Positions 51,250-61,672 of a stretch of 64,000 nt of DNA are shown here, in pieces. Numbering within the stretch: the first letter of the stretch is position 1; each line of letters begins with the position of its first letter. This DNA is from Rhizobiales bacterium 2SD (lineage in GTDB: Bacteria; Pseudomonadota; Alphaproteobacteria; Rhizobiales; Beijerinckiaceae): the NCBI GenBank assembly GCA_005502805.1, contig SCMY01000004.1:62001-126000 (forward strand). The letters are read 5' to 3'. A program made the translations under genes and the position numbers. The notes under the pieces were generated by a model, which was given only the letters and a program-made list of their open reading frames with translations, was not told where the DNA came from and searched no databases.

Positions 51250-51554
51250 GATCGTCCTGTCACATGCTCTTGAAGAGGAAACGCGGCCACGACCGGTCGT
51301 CGTCCCGGGTGCAGGCGAATGCCGCACCGGCGGTGGATAGCCGATAGCGAGCGGATTTGGCAAAGCCCAGTGAACGATACGTCATCACGCCGGCTCCGAG
51401 CCGGCCGGCTGGCGAGGCTTCGTTTGCGGCATGGCATTCCTGCATGCAAGGCGTCCCTTTTTTCGTTTTTGACCTTGCGCTGCGCTTTTCAGCTCCGCGG
51501 AAAATGCTCTAGAAGCGCATGGCGGCAGAGCTTTGCCGGCCCAAGTTGGAACTG
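51250..51554. other. 305-base divergent intergenic region between glmU and opgG
   Basis: This gap must carry promoters for glmU (left) and opgG (right). It has a perfect 7-bp inverted repeat, GCCGGCT/AGCCGGC, at 51389-51395 and 51399-51405 with a three-base loop. A T-rich run lies at 51457-51470, ending in TTGACC at 51469-51474, a possible -35 for opgG. No clear -10 follows at the right spacing, and I saw no gene. Confidence 0.55.
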
Positions 51555-53117
51555 ATGTCGAAATCCTTGAATCGCCGTCGATTTTTGAGCCTCGCAGCGA
51601 CCGGCGCCCTCGCGCAGCGGTTTGCCGTCGGCACCGCGGCGGCTCAGGCCCCGACGACATGGGCCGGGCTGGTGCAATCGGTCATCACCGAAGGACAACG
51701 CTTCGATCCGGCACTCGTCATCGAGGCTGCCCGTGTGCTTTCGCGCCGGCCGATGGTGCCGCTCGTCGCCACCGATTTGCCGGAAGGCTACGCCACCCTG
51801 CCCTACGACCAATATGTCGGGATCCGCGCGCAGCCTTCAGGCATGATCTGGGCAGGCGAGAATCGCGGCTTCACCGTCGAGCCGCTGCACCGGGGCTATG
51901 TCTTCTCATCCCCGGTCAGCCTGTTCACGGTTGAGGACGAGATCGTCCGGCGCGTCGCCTTCGACCCCGGCAAGTTCAACTACGGCCGCGTCGCGCCGCC
52001 GCCAGCCGGGCTCGATCTGCAGTTCTCCGGTTTTCGCGTCTCCGCCGGGCTGGAACGCCCTTATGAGCTCGCGCTGTTCCAGGGCGCGACCTTCTTCCGC
52101 GCTCTGGCACGCGGCCAGAATTTCGGGGCGCTGGCCCGCGCCCTGATTCTGCGCCCGGGCGAGACGCGCGGCGAGGAGATCCCGTTTTTCCGCGCCTACT
52201 GGATCGAGCGGCCGAGTCCGGCCGCCGGCGTGCTGATCATCCATGCGCTGCTCGATTCCGAGAGCGTCACCGGCGCGGTGCGCATGACCCTGCGCCCCGG
52301 CGACGTCACCTTCATCGATGTCGAGATGACCCTGTTCGCTCGCGCCAATCTCGACCATGTCGGCTTCGGCTGCGTGATGGGGACCTATCTCTCCGGCCCG
52401 CAGAGCCGGCGCGGCTTCGACGATCTGCGCCCGGCTGTGCACGAGGTTTCCGGCGTGCAGATGTTCACCGGCAATGGCGAGTGGATCTACCGGCCGCTCA
52501 GCAACCCCGCCAACCTGCAGGTCTCATCCTTCCAGGATTCCAACCCGCGCGGCTTCGGCCTCGTTCAGCGCGAGCGCGATCCCAACGCCTTCGTCGATGA
52601 CGACCAGCGCTTCGAGCTCCGGCCGAGCGTCTGGACGGAGCCGCTCGGCGAATGGGGCCCAGGCTCGGTCCAGTTGATCGAGATCCCCAGCGAATCCGAG
52701 CTGAATGACAACATCATCAGCTATTGGCGGCCGCGCCAGCCGATCGCCGCCGGCAGCGAGACGACGATCGCCTATCGCCAGGCCTGGTGCTGGCAGCCAC
52801 CGGAGCGGCCGCCGCTCGCCATTGCGACGCGTATCCGGCAGGGCCGCGGCTCGCAGGCGCGCCGCCGCCGCTTCCTCATCGACTTCACGGGCGACCGGCT
52901 CGGCGATCCCGCTTTGGTCGCGGCCATCCGCGCCAACGTGACCGCGACCCCCGGAACGATCCAGAACCTGCGGCTCTGGCCCTACCCGGAGCGCCGGACC
53001 ATGCGGGTCTCCTTCGAGGTCGACCCCGGCAGCGAGACGCTCTCGGAACTGCGCCTGGTGCTCGACGCTGGCGGCCAGCCGGTTTCGGAAACCCTGCTCA
53101 ATCGGTGGACTTGGTGA
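51555..53117 (+). CDS. opgG: Osmoregulated periplasmic glucan biosynthesis protein OpgG/OpgD (MdoG), Tat-exported
   Basis: OpgG-type proteins act in the periplasm to shape and branch the glucan backbone made by OpgH. From this start the protein has 520 residues and a twin-arginine signal peptide (RRRFLSLAATGA, arginines 7-9), as in OpgD of enterobacteria rather than Sec-exported OpgG. Family segments include AGENRGFTVEPLHRGYVFSSPV and FQDSNPRGFGLVQRERDP. The stop overlaps the opgH start (GTGA), showing coupling. The 51519 start would hide the signal peptide. Confidence 0.93.
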   Translation: MSKSLNRRRFLSLAATGALAQRFAVGTAAAQAPTTWAGLVQSVITEGQRFDPALVIEAARVLSRRPMVPLVATDLPEGYATLPYDQYVGIRAQPSGMIWAGENRGFTVEPLHRGYVFSSPVSLFTVEDEIVRRVAFDPGKFNYGRVAPPPAGLDLQFSGFRVSAGLERPYELALFQGATFFRALARGQNFGALARALILRPGETRGEEIPFFRAYWIERPSPAAGVLIIHALLDSESVTGAVRMTLRPGDVTFIDVEMTLFARANLDHVGFGCVMGTYLSGPQSRRGFDDLRPAVHEVSGVQMFTGNGEWIYRPLSNPANLQVSSFQDSNPRGFGLVQRERDPNAFVDDDQRFELRPSVWTEPLGEWGPGSVQLIEIPSESELNDNIISYWRPRQPIAAGSETTIAYRQAWCWQPPERPPLAIATRIRQGRGSQARRRRFLIDFTGDRLGDPALVAAIRANVTATPGTIQNLRLWPYPERRTMRVSFEVDPGSETLSELRLVLDAGGQPVSETLLNRWTW

Positions 53118-55312
53118 CCGTGGACCTAGCTCCCCGCCCGGCCGAGATCGACGTCGCGACCGGCTATCGCGCCCCGGTCGAGGCGACGCCGGCCGAGAGC
53201 CGGCTGAACATGCCGGTGCAGTCCTTCCGCAGCTGGAAGGCCTCCGAAGCGCGTAAGCCGGCCGCAGCTGCGGCCTGGCGCACGCCCTGGCTGGCGCGCG
53301 CATTCGTCTTCGGTGGCGCCTGGGCGCTGACCGCCTACGGCGCCTGGGAGATGTATCATGTCGTGTCGGTGAGCCGCACGACCTTCCTGCAGTACGTGTT
53401 GCTCGTCCTCTTCACGGTGAACTTCTCCTGGATCGCGCTGGCCTTCACCAGCGCCATCCTCGGATTCTTTGCTTTGCTCCTGCGCCTGGTGAAGAGCCCG
53501 CGGGCCGAGACGCTGACCCAGAAGACCGTCGTGGTCATGCCGATCTACAATGAATCGACGGCGCGGACTTTCGCGGCCGTGGCCGCGATCCGCGAGTCGA
53601 TCGAGGCCACGGGCCTAGGCTCCCACTTCGATTATTTCATCGTCTCCGACACCACCAATCCCGACATCTGGGTGGCGGAGGAGCGCGCTTTCCTGGCCCT
53701 GCGCCAGCGGCTCGGGCCGGATGCGCGCATCTATTATCGCCACCGCCCGAAGAACCATCACCGCAAGGCCGGCAACATCGCCGATTTCGTCACGCGCTGG
53801 GGCGGCCATTACGAGCACATGGTGGTGCTCGACGCCGACAGCCTGATGACCGGGACTTGCATCGTGCGTCTCGCCGCGGCGATGGAGGCCGATCCCGACG
53901 CCGGCATCATCCAGTCGCTGCCGCTGATCATCAATCGCAACACCTTCTTCGCGCGCCTGCAGCAGTTTGCGGCACGGGTCTATGGCCCGGTGATCGCGAC
54001 CGGGCTGGCGATCTGGTCCGGCCGCGACGGCAATTACTGGGGCCACAACGCGATCATCCGCACCAAGGCCTTCGCCGATCATTGCGGCCTGCCCGATCTC
54101 AAGGGCAAGCCGCCCTTCGGCGGCCATGTCCTCAGCCACGACTTCGTCGAGGCGGCGCTGATCCGGCGCGCCGGCTGGTCGGTCTACATGCTGCCCGACC
54201 TGACGGGCTCCTATGAGGAGAGCCCGCCCTCGCTGATCGACATCGCCACGCGCGACCGGCGCTGGTGCCAGGGCAATCTTCAGCATTCGCGCATCATCGG
54301 CGCCAAGGGCCTCAAGCTCTCGACCCGCCAGCACTTCGCCACCGGCATGATGGCCTATCTCGCCTCGCCCTTCTGGCTGATGCAGCTGGTGGTCGGCATC
54401 CTGATCGTGCTGCAGGTCAACTACGCCCGGCCGGAATATTTCACCGAGGAGTTCAGGCTCTTCCCGGTCTGGCCGCGCTTCGACCCCGAGCGAGCGCTCA
54501 ATCTATTCGGCCTGACCATGGCGATCCTGCTCGCGCCGAAGCTGTTCGGCCTGCTGCTGACGCTGTTCGACGGCAAGCTCAGACGCGCCTGCGGTGGCGG
54601 CATCCGTCTCGTCCTTTCGGCGCTGCTCGAGATCCTGTTCTCGGCCTTCTTTGCGCCGATCATGATGGTGATCCAGTCCGGCTCCGTCTTCCAGATCCTG
54701 GTCGGGCGTGACACCGGCTGGAATCCCCAACGCCGCGACGATGGCTCGATCCCGCTCAACGACATCGTACGCCGGCACCGCGCCCACACGCTGCTCGGCC
54801 TGGTTGCCGGGCTGTCGGCCTTCATGATCGCGACCTCGCTCTTCGCCTGGATGTCGCCGACGATCGTCGGCTTGCTGCTGGCGATTCCGCTCTCCTGGGC
54901 GTCGGGCAACCTCGCGCTCGGCCTCTGGCTGAAGCGGCGGGGCCTGTTGATGACGCCTGAGGAAGGCGACCCGCCGGCGATCGCCTTGCGGGCCAATGAG
55001 CTTCAGGCCGAGTTTGCGCAGGCCGGTTTCGACGACGCCGACGGGCTCGCCACCCTCCACGCCGATCCGATGCTGCGTGCGACGCACGAAGCGATGCTGC
55101 CGCATGTCCAGGCGCGTCGGCGCGGCGAGATCGAGCCCGACCGCGCCGTAGCGCAGGCCAAGCTGATCGACGCCGAAACGATCGCGGACGCAGTGATCTG
55201 GCTGAAGCCAAAGGAGCGCATGGTCGTGCTGCACGACCGCGCTCTACTCGGCCTGCTGGCCAATCTGCCGGAAGGCCCCGCCCATGCCAGCGCCGAGGCT
55301 GCAGGCCGCTGA
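53114..55312 (+). CDS. opgH: Osmoregulated periplasmic glucan glucosyltransferase OpgH (MdoH)
   Basis: OpgH polymerises UDP-glucose into the linear glucan backbone across the inner membrane. The 732-residue protein starts at a GTG overlapping the opgG stop. Two membrane segments come first. A GT2-type domain follows (KTVVVMPIYNEST, VVLDADSLMTG, and RDRRWCQGN as the Q-x-x-R-W-type motif), then about six membrane segments and a cytosolic tail. A GTG at 53120 is the alternative start. The full GT2 motif set is present, so the enzyme looks active. Confidence 0.95.
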   Translation: MTVDLAPRPAEIDVATGYRAPVEATPAESRLNMPVQSFRSWKASEARKPAAAAAWRTPWLARAFVFGGAWALTAYGAWEMYHVVSVSRTTFLQYVLLVLFTVNFSWIALAFTSAILGFFALLLRLVKSPRAETLTQKTVVVMPIYNESTARTFAAVAAIRESIEATGLGSHFDYFIVSDTTNPDIWVAEERAFLALRQRLGPDARIYYRHRPKNHHRKAGNIADFVTRWGGHYEHMVVLDADSLMTGTCIVRLAAAMEADPDAGIIQSLPLIINRNTFFARLQQFAARVYGPVIATGLAIWSGRDGNYWGHNAIIRTKAFADHCGLPDLKGKPPFGGHVLSHDFVEAALIRRAGWSVYMLPDLTGSYEESPPSLIDIATRDRRWCQGNLQHSRIIGAKGLKLSTRQHFATGMMAYLASPFWLMQLVVGILIVLQVNYARPEYFTEEFRLFPVWPRFDPERALNLFGLTMAILLAPKLFGLLLTLFDGKLRRACGGGIRLVLSALLEILFSAFFAPIMMVIQSGSVFQILVGRDTGWNPQRRDDGSIPLNDIVRRHRAHTLLGLVAGLSAFMIATSLFAWMSPTIVGLLLAIPLSWASGNLALGLWLKRRGLLMTPEEGDPPAIALRANELQAEFAQAGFDDADGLATLHADPMLRATHEAMLPHVQARRRGEIEPDRAVAQAKLIDAETIADAVIWLKPKERMVVLHDRALLGLLANLPEGPAHASAEAAGR

Positions 55313-55406
55313 CCGATCGCCACTCGGCGGGCAGACGTGCAGCCGGGGCGGCCAAGCAATCTGTGCGCCATCATCTGTTCCGATGATTTTCAACCGGGCC
55401 GGACCG

Positions 55407-55440
55407 GGCATTCTCGCCGTCACACAACGGAGAAAATGCC
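55407..55440 (+). promoter_or_regulatory. Hairpin over the ribosome site of the small Tat protein
   Basis: GGCATT (55407-55412) pairs with AATGCC (55435-55440), and inside it CCGT (55417-55420) pairs with ACGG (55427-55430). The structure ends at the ATG at 55441 and encloses the ACGGAG ribosome site, so it could restrain translation. The internal bulge makes it less stable than a plain stem. Confidence 0.4.
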
Positions 55441-55698
55441 ATGCAACGCCGCCAATTTCTTCTTGGGCTGCTCGGTATCGTCGCGGGCAGCGCGACGCTG
55501 ACAGCATCTCCGCCTGCCCAAGCCGCAGCTGGCCCGCTCGATCTCGACCGGGTCCTGGCCGCCGCCCCTGAAGCGGATGCGGAGTACTCGCTGCTCGTCG
55601 GGCGATTGACGCACCGCCGGCGGGCAGGCGGCTGGTGGCGCCGGCGCGTGGCCAGGGCAAGGGCCTGGGGACGCAGAGGACGGCCGGGTCGGCGCTGA
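55441..55698 (+). CDS. Small protein with twin-arginine-like leader and basic tail
   Basis: The 85-residue frame begins MQRRQFLLGLLGIVAG, a twin-arginine-like or Sec signal peptide ending PAQA. A short acidic middle and a C-terminus rich in Arg and Trp follow. Rhizobiales carry many small secreted proteins of this build with unknown function. GGAG lies 11 bases before the ATG. It is 128 bases after opgH on the same strand. Without homologues in view it remains uncertain. Confidence 0.5.
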   Translation: MQRRQFLLGLLGIVAGSATLTASPPAQAAAGPLDLDRVLAAAPEADAEYSLLVGRLTHRRRAGGWWRRRVARARAWGRRGRPGRR

Positions 55699-55743
55699 TC
55701 CAGCGCCGCGCAGACCGCCGAACCCCGCGAAAGCCGTCTTCGC

Positions 55744-56619
55744 TCAGCCCAGTTCGAAGACGATGGCGCAGCCGGATGCCGCGCTCGCCGGAACGACGAG
55801 CCGAGCGCCCTCAAGGCGGCAGGCGATGTCGCATTCGGCGAGGCGCGCCCGGACAATGTCGAGATCCGGCACCGTCACCGCGAAGCCGGCGAAATGGGTT
55901 CGCGGCTCCCGGATCTCGTCGTCGAGCATGACCTCAGCGGCCCCGGCGGTCAGCACTTCCAGCCGCCCGCGCGGCAGCGGCAAGCGCAGGCCCGCTTCAG
56001 CTGTCGCGAAGCTGCCCGCACCGGAGAACGTGCTGAGGAAGGCTCTCTGCGCGGCTGGCTCCCGCGCCACCAGGAACACGGCTGAAAGCCCGCTCGCGCC
56101 GTTCTGATGCTGCTGGAATGCCGGGTTCCAGAAGTTCTGCGGCTCATGCTGCTGACATAGGAAGAAGCCGCATTCCGGAGCCGCCGGGTTGTCGGCAAAG
56201 GCCAGCGAGAAGGCGACGCGCACCTCGGTGCCGTCAGGCCGGCGCGCCTGGCGCTCGAAGAAAAAGGGCTCGAAATCGCCGATGCCGTCATTGCGAAAGC
56301 CGACAGCATCACCGGCAGCATCGCGGCTTTCCAGCACCAGCATCGACATGCCTTCGCCGCGCGCCAGCGCATCGCGAACGAAGGCGCCGAAAGAGAAGCG
56401 CCGGGGCGCATGCGGCGGGATCAGCGTGGCATCGCCCACCGTGATCAATTCGAGGAAAGCGCCGGGGAACTGGACGATCCGATTCTCGGTGCCCCAGGGA
56501 TGGCGATTGCGCGCGCCGACCCGAAATCCGAGCTTCTCGTAGATTGCACCGGTTGCATCGAGATCGGCGACGCCGATCACGAGATGGTCGAGGCCGCGCG
56601 CGTTGGTCGTTTCAGGCAT
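55744..56619 (-). CDS. VOC superfamily protein (glyoxalase-like domain)
   Basis: The 291-residue protein begins RGLDHLVIGVADLDATGAIYEKLGFRVGARNRHPWGTENR. That is the first module of a vicinal-oxygen-chelate fold of the Glyoxalase_3-like type, and a second module follows from about residue 160. His12-region and glutamate positions (ELITVG) suggest a metal site, but the substrate is unknown. It begins 23 bases after the glutathionylspermidine-synthase-like gene, so it is probably the last gene of that unit. Confidence 0.85.
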   Translation of the reverse strand: MPETTNARGLDHLVIGVADLDATGAIYEKLGFRVGARNRHPWGTENRIVQFPGAFLELITVGDATLIPPHAPRRFSFGAFVRDALARGEGMSMLVLESRDAAGDAVGFRNDGIGDFEPFFFERQARRPDGTEVRVAFSLAFADNPAAPECGFFLCQQHEPQNFWNPAFQQHQNGASGLSAVFLVAREPAAQRAFLSTFSGAGSFATAEAGLRLPLPRGRLEVLTAGAAEVMLDDEIREPRTHFAGFAVTVPDLDIVRARLAECDIACRLEGARLVVPASAASGCAIVFELG

Positions 56620-56642
56620 GGGCGAACCGTAGGCTTTGGGCG

Positions 56643-57809
56643 CTACGGCTCGATGAAATGCGGCACGAAGCGCGAGGTGTTCTTGGTGATCGGAGTCGTA
56701 TCCTCACGCACCCCGAGCCCGCAAGGCTGCGAGGCGACGAGCCAGGAGCCGAGCACCGGATAGTTGCCGTCGAAATTCGGCAACATGGCGGTGGCCTGCA
56801 GGATGAAGCCCTCGGCGCCATAGGGGCCGTCATCACTGTCGCGGACCGCCCCGCCCTCGACCAAGGTCACATTGGCGCCCTCGCGCGAATAGAGCGGCTT
56901 GCGCACATGACTGGTACCGAGCTCGGCGCAGCGCGGATCGTCCTCGAAATAGGCCGGGAGCAGATTGGGGTGACCGGGCGCCATCTCCCAGAGATAGGGC
57001 AGCAGCCCCTTGCTGGAGACCAGCGCCTTCCAGGGTGGCTCGACGAACTGACAGCGCGAACCGGCGAGCGCCGAGGCGTATTGTTCCCGAAACAGCCACT
57101 CCCAGGGATAGAGCTTGAACAGCATCTCGATCGGCAGGCTGGCGCCGTCGCAGAAGCGCCCGTCGGCGAGCAGCCCGATCTCCTCGATGAAGGTGAAGCG
57201 AGCGTCGATCCCGGCCTGACTGGCGCAATCGATCAGATAATCGACCGTGCCCTTGTCCTCGAAGCTGCCCTGCACGCAGGTGAAATGCATGCGTTCCGGC
57301 TTCGGATTGCGCAGCTCACCGAAGGCCGCGATCAGGCGCTCGTGCAGCGAGTTGAACTGGTCGCAGCCGCGCGAGATGGCGCCCCGCGCCATCGCCTGCT
57401 CGAGCCAGTCCCACTGCACCACGGCCGCCTCGAACAGCGATGTCGGCGTATCCGCGTTGTACTCGAGCAGCTTGGCCGGGCCCTTGCCGTCATAGGCGAG
57501 ATCGAGCCGGCCATAGAGATTGCGGTCGCCACGCTGCCAGCTGTCGCGGATCAGGCCCCATTGCGCCTCGGGAATAGCGAGCCGGCGCAGGATCGCCTCG
57601 TCCTTGAGGGCACGCTCGACGAAGGCGAAGCAGAGCCCTTCGATCTCGCTGGTCGGCGCCTCTATGCCCTCCTCGATCTCCTTCAGCGAGAAGGCATAGG
57701 CGACGCTCTCATCCCAATAGGTCTCGCCGTCGAGGGTGTGATAGGCGAAGCCGAGGCGCTCGACCTCCGCCTGCCAGTCCTTGCGAGGTGCTACGCGAAG
57801 CCGTTGCAT
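56643..57809 (-). CDS. Glutathionylspermidine synthase-like ATP-grasp ligase
   Basis: The 388-residue protein matches the synthase domain of glutathionylspermidine synthase and its YgiC/YjfC relatives. Typical segments are YNADTPTSLFEAAVVQWDWLEQ and the C-terminal DDGPYGAEGFILQATAMLPNFDGNYPVLGSWLVASQPCGLGVRED-like ending with the ATP-grasp core. YjfC-type proteins lack the amidase half and do not form glutathionylspermidine in tested cases; the true product here is unknown. It follows the DUF1190 gene by 24 bases. Confidence 0.9.
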   Translation of the reverse strand: MQRLRVAPRKDWQAEVERLGFAYHTLDGETYWDESVAYAFSLKEIEEGIEAPTSEIEGLCFAFVERALKDEAILRRLAIPEAQWGLIRDSWQRGDRNLYGRLDLAYDGKGPAKLLEYNADTPTSLFEAAVVQWDWLEQAMARGAISRGCDQFNSLHERLIAAFGELRNPKPERMHFTCVQGSFEDKGTVDYLIDCASQAGIDARFTFIEEIGLLADGRFCDGASLPIEMLFKLYPWEWLFREQYASALAGSRCQFVEPPWKALVSSKGLLPYLWEMAPGHPNLLPAYFEDDPRCAELGTSHVRKPLYSREGANVTLVEGGAVRDSDDGPYGAEGFILQATAMLPNFDGNYPVLGSWLVASQPCGLGVREDTTPITKNTSRFVPHFIEP

Positions 57810-57833
57810 GGGATGAGCACCTGCCAGGATGTC

Positions 57834-58466
57834 TCAGGACGACGAGAACGAGGAGAAGGAGCGCGAGGACGAACCGAAGCCGCCGCGCGAGGCGACGCTC
57901 GGCGTGCTCGCCATGCCCGTCGAGGAGATGTTGCGGGCGACCATCGCCTGGCCCGACGTCGTCGTATAGGCGCGCGAGCGGCTACTGCTGCCGCCATAGT
58001 AGCCACCGGAGGACGATGAGGACGACGAACTGCGTGCCGGTTGCTCGCATTCCGGTCGACCGGAGCCGGGCTGACGCGTGCCGGGCGGGCAGGCTGAACT
58101 CGTCGGCGGCAGCAGTGGCTGGGCCGCGCCCCCGCCGGACATGAACTGCCGCGCCAGCATGATCCCCGCCAGCGCCGGGATGAAGACCTGGGCGTTGTTC
58201 CAGACGGCGCTCTGGCAGCCGCTGGCGCCGAACTCCTGCTCGCAGGCAGCGCTGCTGGTGAACTTCTTGGCGTCGCGCAGATGATTGGCCGAGGCCTCGT
58301 TGAAGCGCTGCTCGCACTGGCTGGCGCTGAGCTGGTTGGCCGCCCGGCACTCGGCGAGATTGTTGTAGATCAGCGAATCGTCGGTCTCGCCGCCGGAGAG
58401 CGACCAATAGGTCGCCACCAGCACGACGCCCGCGGCGGCAAGCCCGATCTGGGTCGAGCGCTTCAT
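57834..58466 (-). CDS. DUF1190 family exported protein
   Basis: The 210-residue protein has a signal-anchor or signal peptide (MKRSTQIGLAAAGVVLVATYW), then the DUF1190 pattern ECRAANQLSASQCEQRFNEA with paired cysteines, a Gly/Pro linker, and a serine-rich C-terminus. The family accompanies YgiC/YjfC ligases in many genomes. It is 10 bases after the DUF350 gene and 24 before the ligase gene. The function is unknown. Confidence 0.9.
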   Translation of the reverse strand: MKRSTQIGLAAAGVVLVATYWSLSGGETDDSLIYNNLAECRAANQLSASQCEQRFNEASANHLRDAKKFTSSAACEQEFGASGCQSAVWNNAQVFIPALAGIMLARQFMSGGGAAQPLLPPTSSACPPGTRQPGSGRPECEQPARSSSSSSSSGGYYGGSSSRSRAYTTTSGQAMVARNISSTGMASTPSVASRGGFGSSSRSFSSFSSS

Positions 58467-58476
58467 CGACGCCTCC

Positions 58477-58878
58477 TCATTCGGTCATGCTGGCGGCGGC
58501 GAGCGTGCCGCTGAGGACGGCTATCACCGCCAGCATCGCAGCCGAGGGAATGCGGTCCTCCTCGATCTTGCGCGACAGGTCGGGGATGGCGAATCGGGCA
58601 AAGCCATAGGCGCCGAACTGGATGACCATGGCGATCACCGCCCAGATCACAAGGTCGGGGATGCTGGCCGCCTGTTCGATCGCCTTTTCGAGCGGCACCG
58701 AGAAGCCGATGAGATTGCCGCCGAAGGCGATCGCCGCTGAGAGATTGCCGCCCCGGATCAGCGCGATCTCGTCATGGTTGGTCAGCCGCATATAGACTGC
58801 GGCGAAGCCGGCGATCAGCGCGAAGCCGACGCAGAAATAGAGGAGGAACGCCGGCAATCCGGCCATCGAGATCGTCAT
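58477..58878 (-). CDS. DUF350 family membrane protein
   Basis: The 133-residue protein has four membrane helices and the DUF350 pattern GGNLSAAIAFGGNLIGFSVPLEKAIEQA. YjfL of Escherichia coli belongs to this family, next to YjfM (DUF1190) and YjfC (ligase). The same order, DUF350, DUF1190, ligase, is kept here. The function is unknown but the set is repeatedly conserved, implying an envelope role. It is the first gene of the unit, 121 bases from the divergent GFA gene. Confidence 0.9.
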   Translation of the reverse strand: MTISMAGLPAFLLYFCVGFALIAGFAAVYMRLTNHDEIALIRGGNLSAAIAFGGNLIGFSVPLEKAIEQAASIPDLVIWAVIAMVIQFGAYGFARFAIPDLSRKIEEDRIPSAAMLAVIAVLSGTLAAASMTE

Positions 58879-58999
58879 GCTGCCGCCCCTTGCATGCCAT
58901 GATGGTCAAGGCGCTCACTATACGTCAGCGGCGCGGATGCGCCAGACTGTCGCAGACCACTTCGCCGCTGCGCGAGAAGGCTCGTCACGGAGAGACCCC

Positions 59000-59380
59000 A
59001 TGAAGGAAAGACATGCCCATTGCTCTTGTGGGTCTCTGAGCCTGATCTGCAGCGGCGAGCCTGCATCGGTCTCGCTCTGCCATTGTCGCGAGTGCCAGCG
59101 GCGCACCGGCAGCACCTACGGCATCGCCGCTTTCTTTCAGCGTTCGCAGGTCAAGATCAGTGGGCAGGCCACGGCCTATCGCCGCGAGGCCGATAGCGGC
59201 TTCGACGTCGCGCAGCACTTCTGCCCGCGCTGCGGCAGCACGGTCTATTGGGAGCCCTTGCGCAAGCCAGAGATGATCGCGGTCGCGGTCGGCGCCTTCG
59301 CCGATCCGGATTTTCCGGCGCCCGGCAAGCAGGTCTACGTTCAGCACCGCCACTCTTGGGTCGCGGTGCCCGTCGACTGA
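59000..59380 (+). CDS. GFA family protein (glutathione-dependent formaldehyde-activating-like)
   Basis: Named after Gfa, which speeds the joining of formaldehyde and glutathione, most family members have no proven role. The 126-residue protein has the zinc-binding cysteines Cys8 and Cys10 (HCSCGS), Cys27, Cys29 and Cys32 (CHCREC), and Cys75 and Cys78 (CPRCGS). The ATG at 59000 follows GGAG; an upstream start adds 41 residues of low-quality leader. Confidence 0.9.
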   Translation: MKERHAHCSCGSLSLICSGEPASVSLCHCRECQRRTGSTYGIAAFFQRSQVKISGQATAYRREADSGFDVAQHFCPRCGSTVYWEPLRKPEMIAVAVGAFADPDFPAPGKQVYVQHRHSWVAVPVD

Positions 59381-59389
59381 GCCGCTGGA

Positions 59390-61024
<1,635 letters not shown>

Positions 61025-61107
61025 TCACCTTTAACGCCTAGAGTTCGATTCGCTAAGCACGCCTGCGCAGGCCAGTCCTGTGCGCTGTGCTTGTCCACAA
61101 AAGAGAA

Positions 61108-61125
61108 GGGCCGGTTTCCCGGCCC
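61108..61125 (-). terminator. Rho-independent terminator of secG
   Basis: GGGCCGG (61108-61114) and CCGGCCC (61119-61125) form a perfect 7-bp stem with a four-base loop, about 20 bases after the secG stop. On the minus strand it is followed by a T-rich run (TTCTCTTTT). It separates secG from pyrG, which therefore needs its own promoter in the remaining 90 bases. Confidence 0.75.
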
Positions 61126-61145
61126 CTGCCCTTGTCCCGTCCCGG

Positions 61146-61550
61146 TCACCGTGTCGGCGTTCCCGGCTGCGGCGGTTGTGACCCGCCCTGGTTCTGCATC
61201 TGCCGGAGCTGGTCGAGCACCCCGCCGGCATTCGGCGCCGAGGGCCCGCTCGGAGCCGCCGGAGCGGTCGTGCCGGCCGGCGCCGGGGCGCCGTCGATGA
61301 TCGAGCGCTGCGTGCGGCCCTGCGTCGCCATCACTGCGAGCACGATCGAGGTGATGAAGAACAGGCCGGCAAGGATCGCCGTGGCGCGGGTCAGTGCGTT
61401 GGCCTGCCCACGGCCGGTCATGAAGCCGCCGACACCGCCGCCACCGCCCGAGCCCATGCCGAGGCCGCCGCCTTCGGAACGCTGGAGCAGCACGACGCCG
61501 ACGAGCGCGATCACGATCAGCAGGTGAATGACGATGAGGACGTTCTGCAT
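61146..61550 (-). CDS. secG: Preprotein translocase subunit SecG
   Basis: SecG is the small inner-membrane subunit of the SecYEG channel. The 134-residue protein has the family opening VLIVIHLLIVIALVGVVLLQRSEGGGLGMGSG, two membrane helices (about residues 4-20 and 54-74) and a long Pro/Gly/Ala C-terminus typical of alphaproteobacterial SecG. It lies 122 bases downstream of tpiA and before pyrG. Confidence 0.93.
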   Translation of the reverse strand: MQNVLIVIHLLIVIALVGVVLLQRSEGGGLGMGSGGGGGVGGFMTGRGQANALTRATAILAGLFFITSIVLAVMATQGRTQRSIIDGAPAPAGTTAPAAPSGPSAPNAGGVLDQLRQMQNQGGSQPPQPGTPTR

Positions 61551-61672
61551 GGCTCACGAAATGGGTATGGCGCAGGCGCCTGCCAAGATGGCGGCATCCC
61601 GCGGATCGGCGCTGCCCATAGCATGGGCTTTGCGCCCATGCCACCCGCGAATTTGATGTCCTTGACTGAGGA

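Noticed and set aside
49888..51273. Open frame of 461 codons antisense to glmU
   Set aside because: Shadow of glmU, whose hexapeptide repeats produce regular antisense codons.
52724..53113. N-terminal extension of the opgH frame over opgG
   Set aside because: The 130 extra codons are in the shadow of opgG and read as Arg/Ala/Pro-rich sequence; the GTG overlapping the opgG stop gives a normal OpgH start.
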